A stretch of 64,000 bases of DNA from UBA12170 sp964293475 (lineage in GTDB: Bacteria > Bacteroidota > Bacteroidia > Bacteroidales > UBA12170), in assembly GCA_964293475.1 (NCBI GenBank), contig CAXYYJ010000027.1:10528-74527 (forward strand), in the 5' to 3' direction. Below the pieces are notes generated by a model. It did not search any database. It saw nothing but the letters and a program-made list of their open reading frames with translations, and was not told the DNA's origin. Both the position numbers and the translations under genes were made by a program. The first letter of the stretch is position 1. Each line of letters opens with the position of its first letter. Positions 33,623 to 42,485 of this stretch are shown here, one piece after another.

Positions 33623-36600
33623 TTATTCAATAATCCGTTTACTGTCTCTTATGGGAGGTTCAACCTCTTCCGGAGATGGCCATTGGAAAGGTATTATAAC
33701 CCATTCTCCATCAATCATTTGCTTTTTCGGAGACAGCCACAATTTACCACCTTCATAAACCCGTTTCATATCGTTTAGTACCAGTATCAGCGATGGGAAA
33801 AACAAGAGAATAAATGCTGTTCCAACAAGCACTCCGTAAGCCAAAGAAATGGCCATTGGGATAAGAAATTGGGCTTGAAAGCTTTTTTCGAGAATTAGCG
33901 GATATAAGCCAGCTACTGTGGTAATGGTTGTTAGCATGATGGCTCTAAATCTGGAAATACCAGCTTTAAAAACGGCATCATAAACAGATAAACCTTCTTT
34001 TAAAAGTTGGTTATATCGATCCAAAAATACCACTGCATCATTAATTACAACTCCCGATAATGCGACCATGCCCCAGGCTGATAACATGGAAACCGGATAA
34101 CCTTCGATGCCATGCCCCCAAACCGCACCAAGCCATCCCAAAGGAATCATCATAACTATAATGCTGCCTTGGGTGAACGAACGGAAGTGAATCATGATGA
34201 TGAGAACAATGATTAGGAAAGCAACGCCAAAGTATTTCCCCATTTCTTTTCCTGCATCGGAGCTATCACGTTGTTGTCCCTGATAAATTACTTCGACGCC
34301 ACGATATTTTTGCTGAAGCTCGGGGATAATGGTTTTCTGAATATTTTCCAGAATTGGCGGTACCGGGGCATAGGAATCGGCCAGGTCGGCGTCGATTCTC
34401 ACTTCTCTGGCGCCGCTATAGTGTTTGATGCTTACAGGTTCCCGTTCTATATTATAATGAGCCAATTCCTTTAGGGGGAAGTCGCCAAGAGGAGTTTTAA
34501 TCTTCATATTTTCCAATTGAGCCAGATTGAGCCTATCGGATTTAGGATAACGCACCCAAACCCGTACTTCATCTTTATTCACCTGAAGTCTCTGTGCCTG
34601 GTCGCCATAAAAACCCTGACGAACCTGAGCAGCAATCTGGGTTTGAGTCAAACCTAACAGATAGGCTTTAGGCTTCAAAACCAATTGAACTTCACGTTTT
34701 CCAACAGAATTATTTTCGGTAACATCTTTTAAATCAGGCATTTCTTTCAATCTGTGCATGAGCAATTCTTTGGCATGATCAAGCTCGACCAGGTCTTTAC
34801 CCAATAGTCCGATGGAAACAGGTGAACCCCAACGATTTCGGCCACCCAAACTAAATTTTTCAGCATCGGGAATCTTACCAATCCTGGCACCCATTCGTTT
34901 AGCTATTTCAGACGTTGAAATGGGACTGCCCTCCATATCACGCATGGTGATGGACAGATTGCCGGCATGGGCACCAACCTCGGTACCATCGAAAGCCGAA
35001 CCCAAGCCCACAAAGGAATATTCAACAAAGCTCGCTGTGTCGCTAAATTCCTGCATAAGCTCATCGTTCACCTGCCAAACTATGGTCTCTATTTTCTTTA
35101 GGGTTTCAAAAGTACGCTCCTCCCCGCTTCCGGGTTTATAGGACAGGTTAATTTGAATCTGATCGAATTCTATGGCAGGGAAAAAGGTATAATTGATAAA
35201 TCCGCCACGAATAAGCCCTGTGGTAATCAGTATTAGAAATACCGGCATGAAAATCATGATGTATTTATACTTCATGGTAGTTCTTAAGATACTGCCATAA
35301 ATTTTAAACCTTAGAAAATCGACTCCACTTTCCAAAGTACCACGAATTTTCTTGCTAATGGGCGATTTCTCAGTCCGAAGAACTTTCGGAGTTCCAATAT
35401 GAGCTGGCAATACGAAGAAAGCTTCGAGCAAAGAAATGCTCAAACTCACCACCACCACAAAAGCCATTTCGTACATAAACTCCATTCTACCTGTTAAAAC
35501 AAATAAGGGCAAAAACGCTACAATGGTTGTTGTAACTGAAGTTAAAACCGCCGGAACCACTTCCATGGTTCCATCAACCGCAGCTTTCATGGGCGATTTT
35601 CCCATTTCGTAATGGGAGAAGATATTTTCTGCAATCACAATTCCATCGTCAACCAAAATACCTATTACCAATATCATCCCAAAAAGCGAAATCATATTTA
35701 TTGTGATACCGAATAAATTGGCCAAAAGAAACATCCCCAAAAATGCGGAAGGAACTCCCCAGGCTACCCAAAAAGACAGTCGCACGTTGAGAAAAACTGC
35801 CAGGGAAATCAAAACCAGAATTAACCCCTGAATACCATTGTTAATGAGCAGTTTCAGTCGGCTATTGAGTGTATTTAGAAAATCGAAAGTAAACTCAAGT
35901 TTTACATTTTCGTGTTGACTGTTGAACTCGTCCACATAAATATGAAGGAAATCGGATATTTCCTGCAAGTCTTCTTCGGTGAGCTTATTAATTTGGAGCG
36001 AAACTGAGGGCTTACCATTTTGAAGCGACTCCATGGGGGTTTCGGAAAATTGGAGTTTCACTGTGGCGATATCGCGAACCCTGATATTGGTTCCATCCTT
36101 TTGAGCTCTGACCACAATATCACCAATGCGGTTGGGATCAACAGTACGGTAACGGCTTCGAATGAGTATTTCTTCCTTTTGATTGCGAATGGTTCCGCCA
36201 CTAACATCCTGATTGTTATTCCGAATGGCCGCTGACACTTCGGTAAAAGTGAGATCGTACCTTAATAAATCTTCTTCGGATATTTCAACTGAAATTTCGA
36301 GTTCGGGCAATCCGGTTATATTTATTTGAGAAATAATTCCGCTTGCGTAAAGGTCGTTCTCTATCTCGTCGGACAATTGCTTAAGAGTGAGCCGGTCAAC
36401 ATTTCCGCTTAACCCCAGAAAACCAACCTGAGTGGTGCTCCTTTGCTTAAAAACAATGGGCTTTTCAGCATCAACGGGGAAGGAAGAAATGCCATCGACA
36501 GCATTTTTTACCTCAGCCAGGGTTTCATCTATATCGTATTGTCCGGTGGTTTCAACCTGGATGGAAGCAAAATTTTCGGATGATGAGCTGGTTATTTCCT

Positions 36601-36835
36601 TAATCCCTACCAATCCCCGAAGTGCTTCTTCCACCCGCATGGTAATTCCTTCTTCCATTTCCTTGGGGGATGCTCCCGGATAAAAAACATTTACAAAAAT
36701 GGTGGTGGTGCTTCGCTCCGGGAAAAAAGATTTTTTCATGCTCATGAGCGAGATTACACCCGACAAAAGGAGCACGAAAATTATAAGATTGGCGTAAAAG
36801 GGATATTTAACAAAAATGCTAACAATTTTTCTCAT
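33623..36835 (-). CDS. RND-family efflux pump, inner-membrane permease
   Basis: A 1070-residue AcrB/HAE-like transporter with twelve membrane helices and two large periplasmic loops. TM4 carries the proton-relay Asp pair in GILVDDGIVIAENIFSHYE, and the C-terminal half has SGVVINDAVVFLDRYN. It moves drugs, detergents or metabolites to the TolC partner using the proton gradient. The substrate range cannot be told. The C-terminal tail of about 45 residues is hydrophilic and longer than usual. Confidence 0.92.
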   Translation of the reverse strand: MRKIVSIFVKYPFYANLIIFVLLLSGVISLMSMKKSFFPERSTTTIFVNVFYPGASPKEMEEGITMRVEEALRGLVGIKEITSSSSENFASIQVETTGQYDIDETLAEVKNAVDGISSFPVDAEKPIVFKQRSTTQVGFLGLSGNVDRLTLKQLSDEIENDLYASGIISQINITGLPELEISVEISEEDLLRYDLTFTEVSAAIRNNNQDVSGGTIRNQKEEILIRSRYRTVDPNRIGDIVVRAQKDGTNIRVRDIATVKLQFSETPMESLQNGKPSVSLQINKLTEEDLQEISDFLHIYVDEFNSQHENVKLEFTFDFLNTLNSRLKLLINNGIQGLILVLISLAVFLNVRLSFWVAWGVPSAFLGMFLLANLFGITINMISLFGMILVIGILVDDGIVIAENIFSHYEMGKSPMKAAVDGTMEVVPAVLTSVTTTIVAFLPLFVLTGRMEFMYEMAFVVVVSLSISLLEAFFVLPAHIGTPKVLRTEKSPISKKIRGTLESGVDFLRFKIYGSILRTTMKYKYIMIFMPVFLILITTGLIRGGFINYTFFPAIEFDQIQINLSYKPGSGEERTFETLKKIETIVWQVNDELMQEFSDTASFVEYSFVGLGSAFDGTEVGAHAGNLSITMRDMEGSPISTSEIAKRMGARIGKIPDAEKFSLGGRNRWGSPVSIGLLGKDLVELDHAKELLMHRLKEMPDLKDVTENNSVGKREVQLVLKPKAYLLGLTQTQIAAQVRQGFYGDQAQRLQVNKDEVRVWVRYPKSDRLNLAQLENMKIKTPLGDFPLKELAHYNIEREPVSIKHYSGAREVRIDADLADSYAPVPPILENIQKTIIPELQQKYRGVEVIYQGQQRDSSDAGKEMGKYFGVAFLIIVLIIMIHFRSFTQGSIIVMMIPLGWLGAVWGHGIEGYPVSMLSAWGMVALSGVVINDAVVFLDRYNQLLKEGLSVYDAVFKAGISRFRAIMLTTITTVAGLYPLILEKSFQAQFLIPMAISLAYGVLVGTAFILLFFPSLILVLNDMKRVYEGGKLWLSPKKQMIDGEWVIIPFQWPSPEEVEPPIRDSKRIIE

Positions 36836-36859
36836 AGTAGTGAAAGAGTTTTTTTTGTT

Positions 36860-37981
36860 TTATTGAGCAATCTGAACTGGCATCTGATCGGTGGCATTGA
36901 TAAGTGACTCAATTACAACAAGACTACCTGTTTCCAATCCACTAATATAGGCGCTATACTCGCCAATTCGAGCCAGATTCACCTTGCTTTTCGAAAGTTT
37001 TCCATCTTTAACTAAAAAGACTTCGTTGAAATTAAAGATTGCTTCGCGGGGGATTTCCATCACATCTTTCAATTCCGTTTGGGCAAATTTGGCTTTCATG
37101 TACATGCCCTCGTATAGAGGAAAAGCCGATGAGTTTTGAAGCTCCACATAAACCTGAATACTCTGACTTGCCATGTCTACAAAGTCGGAAACCCTGTTTA
37201 CCTTTCCAGATGTGGTCTTTCCACTATATTCTACTTCCACAGTATTTCCCGCCTTTACATAAGCTATTTCTTCAATAGATATGGGAACCTGAAGCTCTAA
37301 AATATCGGTTCTAATCATGGTGGCTATTCGACTTCCTACATTGGCTATGGAGCCAACTTCCTGGTTTACCACGGTATATGAACCATTAAACGGAGCTTTT
37401 ATTTCATATCTCGACTGAACAATTTCGCTTTTTTGAATGGTATAATAATCATTAAAAATGCCTTTTCCTGCCAAATATATCTTCTCGTTCTCATTTTTCA
37501 CCTCGGGCAAATCGGGCAATGGATTGGCCATTTTGATGTTGTTGAAGAACTCGAGCCACGCATTATAATTTTCTGGATAATCGTATTTTAAATCGGGGAG
37601 CACATTGGCAATACTGCTCATGAAACGACTTTTGGAAGCTTTGAGCGCCAACAGAGCATCGGTCTCATAAATACGAAGCAAAACATCGCCCTTTCTAAAG
37701 GATTGACCCACGAACAAGGGTACATCTCCGGGGAGCATTTTTCCGCTCACTTCGGCAATCAGGTCAACCCTTCCTTTGGAAATGACCCTGCCTGTTTGAA
37801 CCACATCAACCATAGCGCTGCTGTATTGAACTGGCTTCGTTTTTACAGTTATCACTGATTTGTCAACCTTCGGCGGCAATACGTCTTTCTTTTTCCCCGC
37901 TAAAAAAATCATGGCTAGATAGGATACTACAAGTAGAATTAGCACAACTATCAAGGTGGTTAATAATCGCTTATTTATCAT
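36860..37981 (-). CDS. RND efflux pump periplasmic adaptor (MFP)
   Basis: A 373-residue membrane-anchored adaptor: one N-terminal helix, then a lipoyl-type half (VISKGRVDLIAEVSGKMLPG ... LFVGQSFRKGDVLLRIYE), a short helical hairpin, the second half (YEIKAPFNGSYTVVNQEVGS) and the beta-barrel and membrane-proximal domains. It couples the RND permease to TolC. It is the first gene of the operon and has a candidate promoter 26 bases upstream. Confidence 0.88.
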   Translation of the reverse strand: MINKRLLTTLIVVLILLVVSYLAMIFLAGKKKDVLPPKVDKSVITVKTKPVQYSSAMVDVVQTGRVISKGRVDLIAEVSGKMLPGDVPLFVGQSFRKGDVLLRIYETDALLALKASKSRFMSSIANVLPDLKYDYPENYNAWLEFFNNIKMANPLPDLPEVKNENEKIYLAGKGIFNDYYTIQKSEIVQSRYEIKAPFNGSYTVVNQEVGSIANVGSRIATMIRTDILELQVPISIEEIAYVKAGNTVEVEYSGKTTSGKVNRVSDFVDMASQSIQVYVELQNSSAFPLYEGMYMKAKFAQTELKDVMEIPREAIFNFNEVFLVKDGKLSKSKVNLARIGEYSAYISGLETGSLVVIESLINATDQMPVQIAQ

Positions 37982-38006
37982 TACTGGTGTTTTAAATTAA
38001 GGGCAC

Positions 38007-38037
38007 CAAAATTAGAGATATTGTTTTGTTTCCAAAA
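38007..38037 (-). promoter_or_regulatory. Candidate promoter of the RND efflux operon
   Basis: TTTTG (38037-38033) and TAATTTTG (38014-38007) on the minus strand with an 18-base spacer, slightly short of the usual 19-20. No operator palindrome is evident in the remaining 150 bases of the gap. Confidence 0.45.
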
Positions 38038-38166
38038 CCTATTTGATTTTTATTATAAATTAATTAACAGCGGCAAAAATTGTGGATGATATAAAAATAT
38101 TTGAATCCATCCTGTGCCATTTTTGTTGTATTCAGAGCATGCGAAAATGGTCATACCGCACAAAAT

Positions 38167-40449
38167 CTAATGAGATTTTTTCATTGTAAAAATTAACTCA
38201 CCACCATTGATAAGCTGCTCATGATGAATATTATAGCCTTCAATTTCTACTCCGTTTAATGTTATTCTTTTTATAAATACGTTCTCAGTGGACTGATTTT
38301 TAACAATGATGCGAAGTTGTTTGCCATTCTCATAAGATAGGGTAGCATTCTTAACCAGCGGACTTCCTATGGCATATTCTGTTGATCCAGGGATAACCGG
38401 ATAAAACCCTAATGCGCTGAATACATACCAGGCGCTCATTTGGCCCGCATCGTCGTTACCGCAAACTCCATCTGGCCCTATACCATACATTTTGTCCATA
38501 ATCATGCGAACCCTTTGCTGGGTTTTCCAGGGATGATTGGTCCAGTTATAAAGATACGGAATGTGATGGCCAGGCTCATTTCCGTGAACATAGTTTCCAA
38601 TAATGCCGTCGCGGGTAATGTCTTCGTTTTGTTCTATGTGCTCGTCGGAAATTTCGGTGGTGAAAATTCGGTCCAGATGATCAGAAAACTGATCCTTCCC
38701 CCCCATCATTTCAATCATGTGAGGAATATTCTGTGGAACATATAATCCATAGTTCCAGGCATTTCCTTCAATAAAACCCTGCCCATGGGTATTTATTGGG
38801 TCAAAATCTTTTCTCCATTCGCCATTGGCCAGGCGTGGGCGCATGTATCCTATCCTGGCATCATACACATTGTTATAATTCTCTGCTCTTTTAAGATACT
38901 GGTTTTCAATATTTTTATCGTTGGCAATCTGAGCAATTTGAGCAATACACCAATCATCGTAGGCATACTCCAGCGTTTTTGAAACCGATGAGCCACTTAA
39001 ATCCTCAGCCACATAACCCCGCTCCATATAGGAATCAATTCCATCGTAATAACCTACCGTAGAAGTATTTACACAAGCTTGCAGAGCTCTTTTGGGATCA
39101 ATATTGGTGGTTCCCTTTACCATAGCATCCGCAATTACCGAAACAGAATGATAACCCACCATACACCAGTTTTCATTGGCATAATGACTCCAAACCGGTA
39201 ACATTTTATGCACACTTTGGTCGTGATGTGCCATAAGAGAATGAACCATATCGTTGTTTCGGGTGGGTTGAATGAGGTTAAAAAGCGGATGCAAAGCCCT
39301 GTAAGTATCCCAAAGTGAGAATATCGTGTAGTTGGTAAATCCTTCCGATTGATGAATATTCTGATCCAGACCCCGATATTGCCCGTCAACATCTTCATAC
39401 AAAATCGGACTTAAAAAAGTGTGGTACAATGCGGTATAGAAAGTTTGCATTTGCTCGGAATCTGACATTTCCACAACCACTTTATTCAGCTCGTTGTTCC
39501 ATTTCTTCTGAGCATCTGTAACCACCTGATCGAAATTCCAATGGGGAATTTCAGCAACCAGATTCTTTATGGCGCCAGCTGTGCTTGTATTGGAAAGAGC
39601 AACTTTCATCAGGAGTGGTTCAGAATCTTTCATGTCGAAATCGAACCAGCATCTGATATCCCGTCCCGCCATTTCGGGGAAATTTTTCCACTCGTTGAAC
39701 TTTCTGTAAAAACCATTGTATTTTACCTGGTCGTAGCGTTTATAACCATATTCACTGATGGATTTGGAAAACTGAATGGCGAAATAAACAGTTCGTGTTC
39801 TGGCCCAACCCGAAGTTTGACGGTAACCAGTAACCATAGAATCATTTTCAACCCGAATGAAAGTCCATAGGTTTTTGCCCTCATAATTATAAATATTCGA
39901 TACCAAATCGAGAATCAGGTGGGCATTTTGAGATTGAGGGAAATGATAGCGATGAAAACCAACCCTTTCCGAAGCTGTTAATTCGGCCAAAATACTGTCG
40001 TCGGCCAAAAGAACTGAATAGTAACCCGGACTGGCTTTTTCAGTTTCATGAGAGAATCGCGACACAAATCCCGACTCTGGATTTAGCTGGGTTCCGGGCT
40101 CCAATTGCAATTCACCTGTGGTGGGCATTATTAAAATATCGCCCAAATCGCTGTGGCCGGTTCCGCTGAAATGGGTATGAGCAAAGCCAAAAATAGTACT
40201 GTCGTCATATTGATAGCCCGAACAATATTGATATGCTTCTTTATTATAGCTTCCATCGGAATGAAACATGGGCTGTAAATCAGTTTCAGGACTTAATTGA
40301 ACCATTCCGAAGGGAACTGTTGCTCCAGGAAAAACATGCCCCATTTTCATAGTTCCAATGAGCGGGTTCACATATTGCGTCAAATCTGACTGAGATATAG
40401 ACAGTTGAGAAAAAAGAGCAAAACTGATGAAAACTAAAATATTTCGCAT
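38167..40449 (-). CDS. GH92 alpha-mannosidase
   Basis: A 760-residue secreted enzyme (signal peptide cleaved near QLSISQ) of glycoside hydrolase family 92, calcium-dependent exo-alpha-mannosidases. It has the family start YVNPLIGTMKMGHVFPGATV, GFAHTHFSGTGHSDLGDI, and the catalytic-domain block CGNDDAGQMSAWYVFSALGF with IPGSTEYAIGSP. It should trim alpha-mannose from glycoproteins or yeast-type mannans in the periplasm. No SusC/SusD pair or other carbohydrate genes accompany it, so it is not in a typical polysaccharide locus. Confidence 0.9.
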   Translation of the reverse strand: MRNILVFISFALFSQLSISQSDLTQYVNPLIGTMKMGHVFPGATVPFGMVQLSPETDLQPMFHSDGSYNKEAYQYCSGYQYDDSTIFGFAHTHFSGTGHSDLGDILIMPTTGELQLEPGTQLNPESGFVSRFSHETEKASPGYYSVLLADDSILAELTASERVGFHRYHFPQSQNAHLILDLVSNIYNYEGKNLWTFIRVENDSMVTGYRQTSGWARTRTVYFAIQFSKSISEYGYKRYDQVKYNGFYRKFNEWKNFPEMAGRDIRCWFDFDMKDSEPLLMKVALSNTSTAGAIKNLVAEIPHWNFDQVVTDAQKKWNNELNKVVVEMSDSEQMQTFYTALYHTFLSPILYEDVDGQYRGLDQNIHQSEGFTNYTIFSLWDTYRALHPLFNLIQPTRNNDMVHSLMAHHDQSVHKMLPVWSHYANENWCMVGYHSVSVIADAMVKGTTNIDPKRALQACVNTSTVGYYDGIDSYMERGYVAEDLSGSSVSKTLEYAYDDWCIAQIAQIANDKNIENQYLKRAENYNNVYDARIGYMRPRLANGEWRKDFDPINTHGQGFIEGNAWNYGLYVPQNIPHMIEMMGGKDQFSDHLDRIFTTEISDEHIEQNEDITRDGIIGNYVHGNEPGHHIPYLYNWTNHPWKTQQRVRMIMDKMYGIGPDGVCGNDDAGQMSAWYVFSALGFYPVIPGSTEYAIGSPLVKNATLSYENGKQLRIIVKNQSTENVFIKRITLNGVEIEGYNIHHEQLINGGELIFTMKKSH

Positions 40450-40588
40450 AATTATGAATTTGTTGTTTGTGTGGTAAAATTAAAAATTGATGGGAGAATT
40501 CAGATAAAAAAAGCAGATAAATGATTATTTTTGGGGGAATAGAAAATAATTAACAGAATAAAAATATCGCATTAAATATCAGCCAAAT

Positions 40589-41308
40589 ATGATGCAAGAA
40601 AGACGAATCCAATCCTTTGAAGATTTTCATAAAATAATTGAAGAGCAGAAAAAAGATTGGAGATTATGGTTTTACAGGGGCGAAAGCCGGATTTATCATC
40701 GGTTAGTACCCAAAGCGGGCCGCCCTCACTATTTAGAGAAAAACGTGAACGACGAGGATGTTTTTGAGCGCTGGATCAGGCACGCTGTTTCCTACCTGGA
40801 AACTCCAATGGATAATAAATGGGACTTGCTTTCCATTGCGGCCCATCACGGGCTGGCAACCCGTTTATTAGACTGGACCTTCAACCCCATGATTGCGGCA
40901 TTTTTTGCGGTGAGCCTTCCCTACGATGCCGACGAAACAGAAACCCAGTGTGTTATATATGCGCATTATTCCGATCGTCCTTTTTTCGACATCAAGAAAT
41001 ACCCCGATCCATTTAATATCACCGATGAAAGTATAATCAACAATAAGGTTTTTCGGTTTTCGCCGCGTTCCATAGTTCAACGCATTATGCGGCAGGGAGC
41101 CATTTTCACCATCCATTTCCCTCCTTCCTGCTCCCTCGACGAGTGCCTTCCCCCTGGCGACAGACTGGAAAAGATTGTTATTGACAAGGCTTATCAAAAG
41201 CAATTTAGCATCGATTTATCACATTATGGAATCAACAAAATGAGCATGTTTCCAGATATGGATGGGCTATCGAGACATATTAACTGGTCGTCGCTTAATT
41301 TGTATTAA
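40589..41308 (+). CDS. FRG-domain protein
   Basis: A 239-residue soluble protein with the FRG-type motif WFYRGES (residues 27-33) and the downstream blocks LLSIAAHHGLATRLLDWT and NPMIAAFFAV, diagnostic of the FRG domain (Phe-Arg-Gly). The biochemical role of the family is unknown; members occur near phages and defence genes. It is transcribed alone, opposite to its neighbours. A second ATG at codon 2 is an equal start candidate. Confidence 0.8.
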   Translation: MMQERRIQSFEDFHKIIEEQKKDWRLWFYRGESRIYHRLVPKAGRPHYLEKNVNDEDVFERWIRHAVSYLETPMDNKWDLLSIAAHHGLATRLLDWTFNPMIAAFFAVSLPYDADETETQCVIYAHYSDRPFFDIKKYPDPFNITDESIINNKVFRFSPRSIVQRIMRQGAIFTIHFPPSCSLDECLPPGDRLEKIVIDKAYQKQFSIDLSHYGINKMSMFPDMDGLSRHINWSSLNLY

Positions 41309-41433
41309 AATAGGAATTATCAGATTTGGAAGCGGGAAAAAGCAGGTAAAACCTAGTGAATTTTTTGCAAGGCTTGAATCATCATAATATGGATTAAACC
41401 CAATGTTGTTTAAAAGTTGCCCATAAAAAGCGA

Positions 41434-41700
41434 CTAAAAATAATGCCCTTTTGCTGAATGGATTAAAACCATCACATCTATTACTTCATAAACCAATCTG
41501 TGTTCACGATTAATTCTTCGGGAATACATTCCGGAAAGATTGTATTTTAGTGATTCTGGCTTGCCAGTACCTTCGAATGGGTGTTCGGTTAGTTCAGTCA
41601 GTAGCGTATATAGCTTATTGAGAATAGCCTGATTTCCAGACTTTTTATGCCACTCAATATCTTATTGAGCCTGCGCAGAGAAATTTAGCGTAAAGCTCAT
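41434..41700 (-). pseudogene. YoeB/Txe-type toxin, broken by an in-frame stop
   Basis: The ATG at 41700 overlaps the antitoxin stop by one base pair step (ATGA). The first 12 codons read MSFTLNFSAQAQ, then codon 13 is TAA (41664-41662). The same frame then continues to a TAG at 41436 and encodes the complete remainder of a YoeB-type RelE-fold toxin: LTEHPFEGTGKPESLKYNLS, SRRINREHRLVYEV and a GHYF end, corresponding to the catalytic Glu, Arg and terminal His-Tyr of E. coli YoeB. No ATG lies shortly after the stop. The toxin is probably inactive, unless the stop is a sequencing error or is bypassed. Confidence 0.85.
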
Positions 41701-41921
41701 TTTAGCCCCAGGAATTGTTTCAAATTATCTTTGCCTACCTGGATAAACTCACCATCTTCAAATTCCTTTTTACTTCTTTGAATTTTCTCGACAAAATCCG
41801 GATTGTACATCATCTTGGTGGTTATTTCTACCTTCATTTTCAGCGCTTTTGCAAAAGCCTTTATTGCGTTCTCCTGTTCAATATTCATTGGATGTATAAT
41901 AAAAATATTCTCTGTTTGCAT
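41697..41921 (-). CDS. Antitoxin-like protein (DUF2683 type) of a YoeB/Txe pair
   Basis: A 74-residue protein, intact, with the start YefM-unlike sequence FIIHPMNIEQENAIKAFAKA, typical of the small DUF2683-type partners of Txe/YoeB toxins in Bacteroidota. It overlaps the toxin start, as antitoxin-first pairs do. The C-terminal half is charged and would bind the toxin. Since the toxin frame is interrupted, the antitoxin may survive as a relic, or still neutralise a toxin encoded elsewhere. Confidence 0.7.
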   Translation of the reverse strand: MQTENIFIIHPMNIEQENAIKAFAKALKMKVEITTKMMYNPDFVEKIQRSKKEFEDGEFIQVGKDNLKQFLGLK

Positions 41922-42010
41922 GCCCTGTTTATTTATAAAAATAGAATGAAAAATACCTGTGCAAGGGTAAATATAAAAATTTTAAAATTCAATTCCCGGT
42001 AATTAAACAC

Positions 42011-42057
42011 CGTCATAAAGCAATACAAATAATTTAAAATCATTTTATTGTATGACG
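42011..42057. repeat. Imperfect 47-bp inverted repeat
   Basis: CGTCATA (42011-42017) and TATGACG (42051-42057) form the outer arms, with CAATA / TATTG inside and an AT-rich core. It lies between the antitoxin gene and the tRNA-Leu terminator. It might be a remnant of a small mobile element or a regulatory hairpin; no target duplication is seen. Confidence 0.4.
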
Positions 42058-42134
42058 ATTAGTGTTGCTTAATCAGGATTGAATGTGAGAAGATGTTAAT
42101 ATTTAGCGGTTACCGATTGAATCATACAACGAAA

Positions 42135-42173
42135 ATCAAAAAAGCACCAACCGAAAATTCGACTGATGCTTTT
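42135..42173 (-). terminator. Intrinsic terminator after tRNA-Leu
   Basis: The minus-strand arms AAAGCATCAGTCG (42172-42160) and CGGTTGGTGCTTT (42153-42141) pair throughout with three wobbles and are followed by U residues. It starts a few bases after the tRNA 3' end. Confidence 0.75.
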
Positions 42174-42174
42174 G

Positions 42175-42258
42175 TACCCAAGGCCGGGATCGAACCGGCA
42201 CGAGTTTAACCTCATTGGTGTTTGAGACCAACGCGTCTACCAATTCCGCCACTTGGGC
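42175..42258 (-). tRNA. tRNA-Leu (anticodon CAA)
   Basis: An 84-nt class II tRNA. The acceptor arms are GCCCAAG and CTTGGGT (with a G-U end pair), the T arm reads GGTTCGATCC, the anticodon loop CTCAAAC sits on a TTGGT/ACCAA stem and gives CAA (reads UUG), and a variable arm follows. The CCA end is not encoded in full. It is the 3' neighbour of the small accessory patch. Confidence 0.92.
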
Positions 42259-42420
42259 ATTGCTTTTGTGTTTGGATAATCCAAACCGGACGGCTTGTTT
42301 AGAGCGGTGCAAATATACGCACATTTTCCAATGTTTCTACAAAAAAATACGACTTTTAGTAATTCATTGATTAACAAGCACAAACCCCTGAATAAATTTA
42401 ACAGGCAGGGAAAAAGAATA

Positions 42421-42452
42421 TTTGGCAATAACAAAAAATAGGGTTACTTTTG
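42421..42452 (+). promoter_or_regulatory. Consensus promoter of prs-rplY
   Basis: TTTG (42421-42424), a 20-base spacer and TACTTTTG (42445-42452). The leader is about 28 bases. Confidence 0.65.
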
Positions 42453-42485
42453 CCGCAAAATTCAAGACCAAAAACCGACAAACTA

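Noticed and set aside
40705..40725. A partial match in the FRG gene to the 3' end of the tRNA-Leu, as a possible attachment site
   Set aside because: Only about nine bases agree without a gap, no integrase is present, and the match is inside a coding motif.
42136..42324. A 62-codon minus-strand frame across the tRNA
   Set aside because: It coincides with the tRNA-Leu gene, which fully explains the sequence.
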